Positions 17,399 through 25,784 of a stretch of 64,000 nucleotides of DNA are shown here, piece after piece. The stretch lies in assembly GCA_038322235.1 (NCBI GenBank), contig JBBQFQ010000003.1, positions 62,001-126,000 of the forward strand. The letters run 5' to 3'. The DNA is from SZAS-18 sp038322235. Its GTDB lineage: Bacteria; Verrucomicrobiota; Verrucomicrobiia; Chthoniobacterales; SZAS-18. The position numbers were made by a program, and so were the translations under genes. The number at the start of each line of letters is the position of its first letter. Positions within the stretch are counted from its first letter, which is position 1. A model generated the notes under the pieces. The model saw only the letters and a list, made by a program, of their open reading frames with translations. It made no database searches and was not told the DNA's origin.

Positions 17399-19417
17399 CT
17401 ACTTCGCAAAGATGGTGACACCGAGCACCTGGTCCGCAATTCCCGTCAAAGCGGCACCCGTGATGAGGCCGGCGCAGATCGCTTCCATGCCGTCGACCCA
17501 GAGACGGTGTCCGGCGGTCCCCTTCTCCTTGAAACGGCGGCCCTGCCACCAGAAGAAGAGGGCACCGACCCACATCGCAAAAGATGCATCGGGCGGCAGC
17601 ACCACGCCGAGACCAATCGAGACGGTCGAGAGCGGGAAAGGCCGCTTCCGGACAATCGTCACGATCTCGATGACGGCCGCAATCACGGCGGCAATCACCA
17701 TCGAGTAAATGGCGGACACCGGCAGCGACTTCAACCCTTTCGCGATGATGTCCGCCACGCCCTTCCACTGGAGCGCAGCCGGGAAGCCGTATTTGTCGTC
17801 GATCATCGAAGCCGGAGAAACGACGCCATCCGGACCCGCGTGGAAAAACAGGATCGGGAAGATGACCACGGCGGCGGCTGCACCCGAGATGATGCCGATC
17901 ACATGGCCGACCGCCTGCTGGCGCGGCTTGGCTCCAAGCATGTAGCCGGGCTTAATGTCAGAAAGCAGGTTGGCCGCATTCGCCGCAACTTCGGCCGTCA
18001 TGCCGGCCGTCGTCAGGTTCGTGGCGGGATTCGTCCGGTCGATCGCGCCGAACGTGAACTGCGTGATCTTGCTGAGCGACCCGGTCGGCGTCCACGAGGT
18101 GAGGGCCATCGAGTTCGTGCAGATGATGCTCAGCACGAAAATCAGCGGAAGGGACAGCAGGGCGAGACGCCAATCCATCCCGAAGAACGACTGTGCCGCA
18201 TAGGCCGCCAGACCGCTGAAGATCGGAATGCCGACCGCGCTCATCCAGAGCGGCAGTTCGATGTCCTTCAAAAGATCCTCCTTGGCCGGACCGGCCTCCT
18301 TTTTCTTGAAGAGCGTCTTGAACGCGCTCGTGAACATTTCCGGCTTCCCCATCAAGGCGACCAGCGAGCCGACGACCATCATCGTCACGCCCCACCAGAG
18401 CGACCACTGGTTGACGATTTCCGCCCGGGTTAGCGCAGTGATCGTCCCGTCGGCGTTGATGCGCGGTACGATGTCCTTCGCGTTAATCATGATCGGCGCG
18501 AGGATGACGAAATTCACGAACGCCCCGATAAAGACGCTCGTCGCGACCCGGATCCCCATGAGCCCGCCGACTCCGAGCATCGACATGTCGAGCGTGGCCC
18601 GCAGGCCCAGCGTTTTCAGGGGCACCCCACTGATGTTTGGAGCCCAGAGCGAGAAGTCATAACGCTTCGCCAGATATGCGGCGAGGTCGTAGTAATAAGT
18701 GTCCAGCCGCTCGTGAAAGTTGAAGGCCTCCTTCATCGACGTCCACTTATCCATGCGCAGAAGGGTAAACTGCAAAAAGCGCATCAGATTCTCCCCGCAA
18801 ACGAACGCCCAGAAAGAAGCCAGGGCCGCCGACCAGCCGAGAATGCGCGCCTTGAACATCCCCTCCCCCTTGCCGTCGTCCCCGCTGGTGTAGAGTGCGT
18901 CCAACACCACGCCACAGGCCGCGCCCTCGGGGAAAGGAAGCTGCTCTTCATTGATGAAGCGACGCTTCAGCGGGAAGGCGACGAGAACCCCCAGAATGGA
19001 GATGACGGTCATCCAGACGAACATCTGCCACGGCGGAACGATGACGTTCGCGACGAGCATGTAAGCGGCGAGGCTGGAGATCAGCGGAGTGGTAACGTAG
19101 CCAGCGGCGGTGGCGATGGACTGAAGCGCGTTGTTCTCGAGGATCGTGAAATCCCGAAAACCGAGCTGCGAGAGCCCGCGAAAAAGCGCAAACGCGAGGA
19201 TGACCGAGGTGAGACCGACGCCGAGCGAAACGCCGGTTTTCGCGCCGATGTAGAGGTTCGTCGCCGAGAGCACCCCCCCGAGGATGAAGCCGGTGAAGGC
19301 AGCCCGAATCGTGAGCTGCGGGAGATCGTGCCGATAGACCGTCTCGAACCACCATTTGTCTTTTTGTTCCCGGGTCCAGGTGCGGATTTGTTCTTCGTTA
19401 AGCTGTGCGAGGGCCAT
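17399..19417 (-). CDS. OPT-family oligopeptide transporter
   Basis: A 672-residue polytopic inner-membrane protein with about 14-16 hydrophobic helices, matching the oligopeptide transporter (OPT) family of proton-coupled peptide or metal-chelate symporters. Characteristic stretches are ELTIRAAFTGFILGGVLSATNLYIGAKTG-like at the N-terminus (residues about 33-62), FPEGAACGVVL (about 165), and the C-terminal KEKGTAGHRLWVDGMEAICAG region followed by a last helix. Length is normal for the bacterial branch. ATG 19417 is preferred. The gene is divergent from the DUF4097 gene, and the 343-bp gap between them holds the block 3 control sites. Substrate is not evident. Confidence 0.92.
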   Translation of the reverse strand: MALAQLNEEQIRTWTREQKDKWWFETVYRHDLPQLTIRAAFTGFILGGVLSATNLYIGAKTGVSLGVGLTSVILAFALFRGLSQLGFRDFTILENNALQSIATAAGYVTTPLISSLAAYMLVANVIVPPWQMFVWMTVISILGVLVAFPLKRRFINEEQLPFPEGAACGVVLDALYTSGDDGKGEGMFKARILGWSAALASFWAFVCGENLMRFLQFTLLRMDKWTSMKEAFNFHERLDTYYYDLAAYLAKRYDFSLWAPNISGVPLKTLGLRATLDMSMLGVGGLMGIRVATSVFIGAFVNFVILAPIMINAKDIVPRINADGTITALTRAEIVNQWSLWWGVTMMVVGSLVALMGKPEMFTSAFKTLFKKKEAGPAKEDLLKDIELPLWMSAVGIPIFSGLAAYAAQSFFGMDWRLALLSLPLIFVLSIICTNSMALTSWTPTGSLSKITQFTFGAIDRTNPATNLTTAGMTAEVAANAANLLSDIKPGYMLGAKPRQQAVGHVIGIISGAAAAVVIFPILFFHAGPDGVVSPASMIDDKYGFPAALQWKGVADIIAKGLKSLPVSAIYSMVIAAVIAAVIEIVTIVRKRPFPLSTVSIGLGVVLPPDASFAMWVGALFFWWQGRRFKEKGTAGHRLWVDGMEAICAGLITGAALTGIADQVLGVTIFAK

Positions 19418-19601
19418 GAGGGGAAAGAAGGGATGGGGGAGCGATTTGCGCGCGAGATTGGCAGAGGTCGCCGAAATATCCAGCCCCGCGTGCTCGCCGG
19501 GCCTGCTTCATCCTTGCCCGAGAGCCGTCCGTCGCGGACCTGCCGCCGCCAGATCGAATCGCGCGGGTCCGCGCAAGGCGACCCAGATCGCACGCGGAAG
19601 C

Positions 19602-19621
19602 GAGCGTCCCAAGGGCGGGAC
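19602..19621. promoter_or_regulatory. Palindromic enhancer-like site, block 3
   Basis: GCGTCCC-AAGGGC-GGGACGC is a perfect 7+6+7 inverted repeat containing GTCCC-N6-GGGAC. It is centred about 108 bp upstream of the sigma-54 promoter at 19720. The half-sites and spacing are the same as at 19-38, where the distance is about 106 bp. It lies in the 343-bp gap between the divergent OPT and DUF4097 genes. Confidence 0.65.
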
Positions 19622-19719
19622 GCGATCGTTCCGAAATCGCGCCGCCGGGCTCCATCGCGTCCGCCCCCGCCCCGCGGGAACCCGCATGGTTACAGCATTC
19701 TTCGGCAAAATGCGTCGGC

Positions 19720-19735
19720 TGGCACGGGCCATGCA
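19720..19735 (+). promoter_or_regulatory. Sigma-54 promoter of block 3
   Basis: TGGCACGGGCCATGCA matches TGGCACG-N4-TTGCW with a single change (A for the first T of TTGC). GG (19721-19722) and GC (19733-19734) are 10 bp apart. Its first 11 bases are identical to the block 1 promoter. Predicted transcription start is about 19745, which fixes the start of the next gene at ATG 19761 rather than any upstream in-frame ATG. Confidence 0.82.
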
Positions 19736-19760
19736 AATGGTGCGCGAAATCCCTCTTCAC

Positions 19761-20774
19761 ATGCGCCTCCCCGTTTTGACCGCCGCCGCCTTCCTCGTCG
19801 CCGCCTCGACCGCCTTCGCGGTCTCGGACGAGGTGATCGACAAGAAACTCCCCGCCAAGTCCGGGGGAAAGCTCGTCGTCGAAGTCGAGTTCGGCACCAT
19901 CGAAGTGACCGGTGCGGACACGAACGAAGTCACGCTCCACGCCACCCGCCGCGTGACGGCCGGCAGCGATGAGAAAGAGCGCGAGTACGTCGCCGCCGTC
20001 CCCATCACCTTCACCGCCGAGGGCGACACCATCCGGGTCCTGGCCCGGCGGGGCGATCGCACCGGCAGCGGCAAGGGGAAGTCCTGGAGTTGGAGCTGGA
20101 GCTGGGGCGGGCGCTCGAAGAACGAGGCCCGTTACACGCTCCAGGTGCCGCGACATTTCAACGTGAACCTCGACACCTCGGGCGGCGCGATCTCCGTCTC
20201 GGATCTCAAAGGAGATACCCATGCCGACACCTCGGGCGGAACCTTGAAGTTCACCCGCCTCCAGGGTCCGATCAACGGCGACACCAGTGGCGGATCGATC
20301 ACCGTCGCGGAGTGCTCCGGTGCGATCAAGATCGACACGAGTGGCGGCCACATCGAAGTGACGGGCAGCAAGGGCGAGCTGAATGCCGACACCTCGGGCG
20401 GACGGATCACGGTCCGGAATTTTGCCGGGGACACCGTGGTCTCGACCTCCGGCGGCAGCCTCACGCTCGAGAACATTTCCGGGGCGCTCAGCGGTGAAAC
20501 CAGCGGCGGTTCCATCAAAGCCACGCTTCCGTCGCCCATCCCGGGCGATGTCAAGCTGGAGACCTCTGGCGGGTCGATCGAGCTGAGCGTCGCCGCCAAC
20601 GCCGCCTTCACGCTCGACGCGGAGACGAGCATCGGCAGCGTCACCAGCGATCTCCCGGTCACGACCAAGCGCAGCGGGCGGGATTCCCTCCGCGGGGAAG
20701 TGAACGGGGGCGGGAAGTCCGTGTATCTCCGGACGTCGGCCGGCAGCATCCGGGTGAAGCAGTCCGGTTCGTAG
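19761..20774 (+). CDS. Secreted DUF4097-like beta-solenoid protein
   Basis: 337 residues. A signal peptide (MRLPVLTAAAFLVAASTAFA, cleavage near residue 20) is followed by a beta-rich protein made of about eight repeats of roughly 20 residues around the motif DTSGGxI (DTSGGAISV, DTSGGTLKF, DTSGGSITV, DTSGGHIEV, DTSGGRITV and so on). This is the DUF4097/putative adhesin type, predicted to fold as a right-handed beta-solenoid in the periplasm or at the surface. A Gly/Ser/Trp-rich segment (KSWSWSWSWGG) lies at about residue 110. ATG 19761 is used because earlier in-frame ATGs overlap or precede the sigma-54 promoter. It is followed at 66 bp by permease 6, so it may be cargo of, or partner to, the exporter (inference). 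Confidence 0.88.
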   Translation: MRLPVLTAAAFLVAASTAFAVSDEVIDKKLPAKSGGKLVVEVEFGTIEVTGADTNEVTLHATRRVTAGSDEKEREYVAAVPITFTAEGDTIRVLARRGDRTGSGKGKSWSWSWSWGGRSKNEARYTLQVPRHFNVNLDTSGGAISVSDLKGDTHADTSGGTLKFTRLQGPINGDTSGGSITVAECSGAIKIDTSGGHIEVTGSKGELNADTSGGRITVRNFAGDTVVSTSGGSLTLENISGALSGETSGGSIKATLPSPIPGDVKLETSGGSIELSVAANAAFTLDAETSIGSVTSDLPVTTKRSGRDSLRGEVNGGGKSVYLRTSAGSIRVKQSGS

Positions 20775-20840
20775 TCAACGTCCGCCCGCCGGATGCAGGG
20801 GGGCGAATCTGAAGACCAAAATCTAAAAATCTGAATCGAT

Positions 20841-23261
20841 ATGAGATCCCTCCTCCGCGCACCGCTTTTCACGCTGACGGTCCTCTTCACGCTCGCGCTC
20901 GGGATTGGCGCGAACACCGCGATTTTCACGGTGGTGAACGCGGTGCTGTTGCGTCCGTTGCCGTACCCCGAACCCGAACAGCTCGTCTCGATTGGCTCAA
21001 AGAGCCCCCGTCGGATGGGAACGGAAGTGGGGCCCGTCAGCTACCCCGACTTCGAAGATTTCCGGAAGCGGTCGCAAAGCTTTCAAGGGATGGCGCTCTT
21101 CCAGGGGGAACGTGTCGCTTTCCAGACGAATTCCGGCGAAGTCGTCAGCTTGATCGCGAAGGTGACATCGGCCTCGCTTTTCGACGTGCTGCGCGTGCCG
21201 ATGGCGCTCGGCCGCGGCTTCCAAGCCAAGGATGACGAGGCGGGGAAGGGTCAAAAGGTCGTCCTCTCGCACGCCGCGTGGCAGCGTCTTTTCGCCGGAG
21301 CGAGCGACATCGTGGGCCGGGCGGTGGTCATGAACGGACGTCCGTGGACGGTGTCTGGAGTTCTCCCTCCTTCCTTCCAGTTTCCTTTCGAGGCGGACCA
21401 GGCGGAGATCTGGATGCCGATGGGGCTGCAGCGGATCAACCCCGACGGCAGCAAGGCCTGGACCGAGGAGCGGGGCAGTCACAGCTCCTTCGTCGTCGGC
21501 CGGCTGAAGTCCGGGGTCCAGGCGGCGACCGGCAGCGCGGAGTTGGAGAACATTGCGGCGGCGCTGGCGAAAGAATATCCGGAAACCAACACCGCATTCA
21601 GCGCCGCAGCCCTCCCGCTTGCGGATGATGTCGTGAAGGACGTGCGCCCGGCTCTCCTCGTGCTCTTCGGAGCGGTCGCCTGTGTGCTGCTGATTGCCTG
21701 CGCGAACGTCGCGAATCTCAGCCTCGTGCGAGCGGCCGGTCAGCGCCGGGAACTCGCCATCCGGGCCGCACTGGGCGCCGGCCGGAAGACCCTCATTCGG
21801 GGCATGCTCTTCGAGAGTATCGTGCTGGCGATCGCTGGTGGGCTCGCCGGGCTCGTGCTCGCCCGGCTTGGCACGACCGCCCTGCTCTCCCTCGTGCCCG
21901 ACAGCGTGCCCCGCGCGGCGGAAATCGGCGTGGACTGGACCGCGCTCCTCTTCACGCTTGGCGTCAGTCTGGTCACGGGAATCGGCTTCGGACTGGCTCC
22001 CGCCTGGCAGGCGTCGCGCGTCGACGTGAATGACGCGCTCAAGGACGGTGGCCGGGGAGTGAGCGGAGGCCGGCATCAGGCGCGTCTCCGTCACCTGCTC
22101 GTCGGAGCGCAGATCGTCGCTTCCCTTGTCTTGCTCGTCGGCGCCGGCCTGATGCTGCGGAGCTTCGACCGCCTGCTTCGCCAGGACCCCGGCTACGATT
22201 TGAAGCGGCTGGCCACCTTCCGCCTGAATCTGCCGGACACCGACTTCCCGAAGTCCGAGCAGGTCGCTGAATTCACCGGCCGCCTCCTTGAGTCGCTGCG
22301 CGCCCGGCCGGAGATCGAGGCGGCGACAACCACCCAGGCCATCCCGCTTTCGGGGTCGAACAGCCGAACCGACGTGGACATCGAGGGCCAGGAGAAGCCG
22401 AAGGGCAGCCGGCCGGCCGAGACGGTCCGCGTGGTCAGCGACGACTACTTCAAGGCGCTGGGACTGACGGTGCAGGGACGCGAGTTCGGACGCACCGAAA
22501 CATTCACCAGCCCCCAGGTTGCACTGGTGAACCAGTCGTTCGTCCGCCGCTATTTTCCGGCCGGCAACGCGCTGGGAAAGCGGATTCAGCCGGGCATGAG
22601 CGCTGGCGACGGTGAACCGCCCTGGCGCGAAATCGTCGGGGTGGTACCCGATGTGCGGCAATCCAATCTCTCGAAGGAGCCGGAACCGGAAATGTATCTT
22701 TCCCACGCTCAGCTACCGTGGGGGTTCTTCGGAGTCATGCTCCGGGCGCGCAATGACCCGCGCAGCGCGATCAACGCCGCCAAGCAGGAATTGGCCCGCC
22801 TGAAGTCGGACGTGCCGATGTTCCGGGTCGTCACGATGGACGCCTACGTGGAACGCGCCGCGGCGAGCCGGAAGTTCAATGGTCTGCTTCTCGGCGTGTT
22901 TTCCGGCGTTGCGCTCCTCCTCACCGCGGTCGGCGTCTACGGCGTGATCGCCCACACGGTTGCGCTTCGTCGCGGAGAGATCGGGGTCCGTCTCGCCCTC
23001 GGCGCGACCAGCGGGAACATCCTTTCGATGGTCCTCCGCCAGGCGCTGATCCTCACGAGCATCGCGGTCGCGATCGGACTCGTCACGGCCCTCGCCGCCA
23101 CGCGCCTGATCGGCAGTCTTCTCTATGGTGTCAGCGCCCTCGACCCGATGACATTCGCCGTCGTCGCCGTAAGCATTTTCGCGGTCGCGGTCCTCGCCAG
23201 CCTCATCCCGGCCGTCCGCGCCGCCCGTACCCAACCCGTCGAAGTGCTCCGCGCCGATTGA
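20841..23261 (+). CDS. Duplicated orphan permease (ADOP type) 6
   Basis: 806 residues, starting MRSLLRAPLFTLTVLFTLALGIGANTAIF with TM1 at about 8-32. TM2-4 start at about 271 with RRELAIRAALGAGRKT. TM5 is at about 420-440 and TM6-8 start at about 681 with RGEIGVRLALGATSGN. It ends VEVLRAD. It lacks the short MxDLRFAxR prefix seen in copies 2, 4, 5 and 7. The spacer before the ATG is AT-rich (AAATCTAAAAATCTGAATCG), like those before permeases 1 and 2, and has no Shine-Dalgarno sequence. Confidence 0.9.
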   Translation: MRSLLRAPLFTLTVLFTLALGIGANTAIFTVVNAVLLRPLPYPEPEQLVSIGSKSPRRMGTEVGPVSYPDFEDFRKRSQSFQGMALFQGERVAFQTNSGEVVSLIAKVTSASLFDVLRVPMALGRGFQAKDDEAGKGQKVVLSHAAWQRLFAGASDIVGRAVVMNGRPWTVSGVLPPSFQFPFEADQAEIWMPMGLQRINPDGSKAWTEERGSHSSFVVGRLKSGVQAATGSAELENIAAALAKEYPETNTAFSAAALPLADDVVKDVRPALLVLFGAVACVLLIACANVANLSLVRAAGQRRELAIRAALGAGRKTLIRGMLFESIVLAIAGGLAGLVLARLGTTALLSLVPDSVPRAAEIGVDWTALLFTLGVSLVTGIGFGLAPAWQASRVDVNDALKDGGRGVSGGRHQARLRHLLVGAQIVASLVLLVGAGLMLRSFDRLLRQDPGYDLKRLATFRLNLPDTDFPKSEQVAEFTGRLLESLRARPEIEAATTTQAIPLSGSNSRTDVDIEGQEKPKGSRPAETVRVVSDDYFKALGLTVQGREFGRTETFTSPQVALVNQSFVRRYFPAGNALGKRIQPGMSAGDGEPPWREIVGVVPDVRQSNLSKEPEPEMYLSHAQLPWGFFGVMLRARNDPRSAINAAKQELARLKSDVPMFRVVTMDAYVERAAASRKFNGLLLGVFSGVALLLTAVGVYGVIAHTVALRRGEIGVRLALGATSGNILSMVLRQALILTSIAVAIGLVTALAATRLIGSLLYGVSALDPMTFAVVAVSIFAVAVLASLIPAVRAARTQPVEVLRAD

Positions 23262-23326
23262 CGGGCCGATGCGGGCAGACCGCCGCGATCTCCCGGAACT
23301 CTCCCCGCACCCGCTGGACCGAACCT

Positions 23327-25753
23327 ATGCACGACTTTCGCTTCGCCTTTCGGCAGCTTCGCCGGAACCCCGGATTCGCCTCGGTGGCCATCCTCACCCT
23401 CGCCCTGGGCATCGCGACAAATACCGCGATTTTCAGCGTCGTCCGCGGGGTACTTTTGAAGCCCCTGCCCTATCCGGAACCGGATCAGCTGGTTTTCGCG
23501 TGGAACACTTATTCGCGCATGGGGCTGGACAAGGCGAGCGTCTCGATCCCCGACTATCTCGACCGCAGGTCCGGCGTGCCGGCGTTCGCCGAGTCCACCC
23601 TGTTCGCCGGGGCGAGCTTTGCGTTCGTGGATGGAAACACGCCGGAACGACTGCGCGGTCTGCGCGTGACGCCCTCCTTCTTTGCGACCTTCGGCGTCGC
23701 GCCGGCTCTGGGCGGATCGTTCACGGAGAACGACGCGCAACCGGGAAGCGACCACGTAGTGGTCCTCACTCACGGCCTTTGGAAGGCAAAATTCGCCGGT
23801 GATTCCTCGATCGTCGGCCGCGAAATCCGTTTGAACGGCGAGTCCTGGCGGGTCGCGGGCGTGATGCCGGAGCGCTTCGTCGCACCCGGACGCGACGTGA
23901 TGTTGCTCGCTCCGTTCGCCTTCACCCCGAAACAGCGGAGCGACGACGAGCGGGGACAGGAATATTCGAACATGGTCGCACGCCTCGCGCCCGGAAGGAC
24001 CGTCGCCCAGGCCCAGGCGCAGATCGATGCCATTCATGCGCGCAACGTCACCCAGCTTCCGGCGCACGCCGGATTCTGGAAGACCAGTGGCTTCGGAGGG
24101 AAGGTCATCAGCTATCTCGATGAAACCGTCGGGGCCGTGCGGCCGATGCTCCTGATGCTGCAGGGAGCCGTCGCACTCGTGCTCCTCATCGCCTGCGCCA
24201 ACGTGGCGAATCTCCTCCTCGTCCGCGCGGGAGCCCGGGCCCGCGAGATCGCCGTGCGCACCGCGATTGGCGCCGGGCGCGGCGCGATCGCCCGTCTCCT
24301 GCTCGCCGAGAGTCTCATCATCGCCGCGGCCGCTGGAGTGCTTGGCACCTTTCTTGGCTGGGCGGGAGTGCAATGGCTCGGATCACTCGGGATCAGCGAG
24401 CTTCCGCGCGCGGGCGACATCACCGTCGATGGCGGGGTGGTGGTCTTTTCGCTCCTCCTCGCCACTGCGACCGGCTTCCTCTTTGGCCTCGCGCCTCTCG
24501 TCAGCCTCTTCCGCGGCAGCCCGGCTCAGACGATGCGCGAGGGAGCGCACGCCTCGTCGGGAAGAGCGACCGGCGCGCTGCGCGGCGGGTTAATTGTGGC
24601 GGAAATCGCGCTGGCGTTCGCGCTCCTCACCGGCGCCGCCCTGCTTTACCGGAGCTTTGCCAACGTGCAGAAGGTCGAACTCGGCCTCCAGGTGGAAAAC
24701 GTGCTCACCGCCCAGATCGCCCTGCCGACCTCCGGATACGCGGAAAACCCCAAAGTCGCGGACTTCTATACCCGGCTGCTGGACCGGGTTCGCACGCTGC
24801 CCGGAGTGAGCAGCGCCGGCGCCGTCAGCAATCTTCCGCTCAGCGGCACTCCCGGCCAGGGCTCCTACAGGATCGAAGGCTACGAACCCGCGCCCGGCGA
24901 GGCCCAGCCTCACGCCGTTCAGCTCACGATCGATCCGGGATACTTCGCTGCGACGGGAGTTAAGGTTGTCCGTGGGCGCGGTTTGTCGGCCGCCGACGAC
25001 GCGAAGGCTCCGCGCGTGGTGGTCATTGACGAATTCCTCGCGAATAAATATTTCAAGGACACCGACCCGATCGGCCGGGGGATTTTGACTGGCGGCGCGA
25101 ACGACTCCGATCGGTGGGAAGTCGTCGGGGTAACCGCGAACGTCCACTTCGTCAGTCCGGCCGAACCAGTTGCAAAAGAGACGCTCTATTTTCCCGTGGC
25201 GCAGGACCCACAGCGCATGATGGGGCTGGTTGTAAAAACGGCGCTCGCTCCCCAGTCGTTGGTGAACGCCGTCCGGAACGCCGTGCGCGAGATCGACCCG
25301 AATCAGCCGATCTTCGATGTCAAGACGCTCGATCAGCGCCTGGCGCAGACGCTCCAGACGCGCCGGGCTGCCATGGTACTGGTGGTGGCGTTCAGCGTTG
25401 GCGCGCTGCTCCTCGCGGTCATCGGTCTCTACGGCGTGCTCGCCTATTCCGTCAGCCAGCGCTCGCGCGAAATCGGCATCCGCATGGCCGTCGGAGCCCA
25501 GAAGAGAGACGTCCTGCGATTGATCCTCGGGCAGGGGATGCAGCTCGCTGCCATCGGCGTGGGCGTCGGGCTGCTTCTCGCCGTCCTCCTCGGCGGCACG
25601 GTGCGCCGGCTCCTTTTCGGCGTGACGGCGTACGAGCCTTCGGTCTGGCTGGGCATTGCCGTCGTTCTCGGCGTCGCGACGCTGCTCGCCTCCCTCGTGC
25701 CATCGCTCCGGGCTGCCCGCGTCAATCCCCTCGTCGCCCTCCGGTCAGAATAA
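23327..25753 (+). CDS. Duplicated orphan permease (ADOP type) 7
   Basis: 808 residues from ATG 23327 (MHDFRFAFRQLRRNPGF). This start is chosen because it recreates the N-terminal signature of permease 2 (MHDFKFAFRQL); an open in-frame extension to 23258 overlaps the previous gene and adds atypical residues. TM1 lies at about 17-40. TM2-4 start at about 273 with AREIAVRTAIGAGRGA, TM5 is at about 421, and TM6-8 start at about 681 with SREIGIRMAVGAQKRD. It ends LVALRSE. It sits 65 bp after permease 6 and 31 bp before permease 8. Confidence 0.9.
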   Translation: MHDFRFAFRQLRRNPGFASVAILTLALGIATNTAIFSVVRGVLLKPLPYPEPDQLVFAWNTYSRMGLDKASVSIPDYLDRRSGVPAFAESTLFAGASFAFVDGNTPERLRGLRVTPSFFATFGVAPALGGSFTENDAQPGSDHVVVLTHGLWKAKFAGDSSIVGREIRLNGESWRVAGVMPERFVAPGRDVMLLAPFAFTPKQRSDDERGQEYSNMVARLAPGRTVAQAQAQIDAIHARNVTQLPAHAGFWKTSGFGGKVISYLDETVGAVRPMLLMLQGAVALVLLIACANVANLLLVRAGARAREIAVRTAIGAGRGAIARLLLAESLIIAAAAGVLGTFLGWAGVQWLGSLGISELPRAGDITVDGGVVVFSLLLATATGFLFGLAPLVSLFRGSPAQTMREGAHASSGRATGALRGGLIVAEIALAFALLTGAALLYRSFANVQKVELGLQVENVLTAQIALPTSGYAENPKVADFYTRLLDRVRTLPGVSSAGAVSNLPLSGTPGQGSYRIEGYEPAPGEAQPHAVQLTIDPGYFAATGVKVVRGRGLSAADDAKAPRVVVIDEFLANKYFKDTDPIGRGILTGGANDSDRWEVVGVTANVHFVSPAEPVAKETLYFPVAQDPQRMMGLVVKTALAPQSLVNAVRNAVREIDPNQPIFDVKTLDQRLAQTLQTRRAAMVLVVAFSVGALLLAVIGLYGVLAYSVSQRSREIGIRMAVGAQKRDVLRLILGQGMQLAAIGVGVGLLLAVLLGGTVRRLLFGVTAYEPSVWLGIAVVLGVATLLASLVPSLRAARVNPLVALRSE

Positions 25754-25784
25754 GCCGCGGCTGTGGTTTCCCAAAAACTTCGGA

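Noticed and set aside
19356..19760. N-terminal extension of the DUF4097 frame
   Set aside because: It runs through the enhancer and the sigma-54 promoter. The signal peptide begins at 19761.
17051..19972. Long plus-strand frames (17051-18433 and 18713-19972)
   Set aside because: They are antisense to the SRPBCC and OPT genes, which have clear families. Composition is charged and low-complexity.
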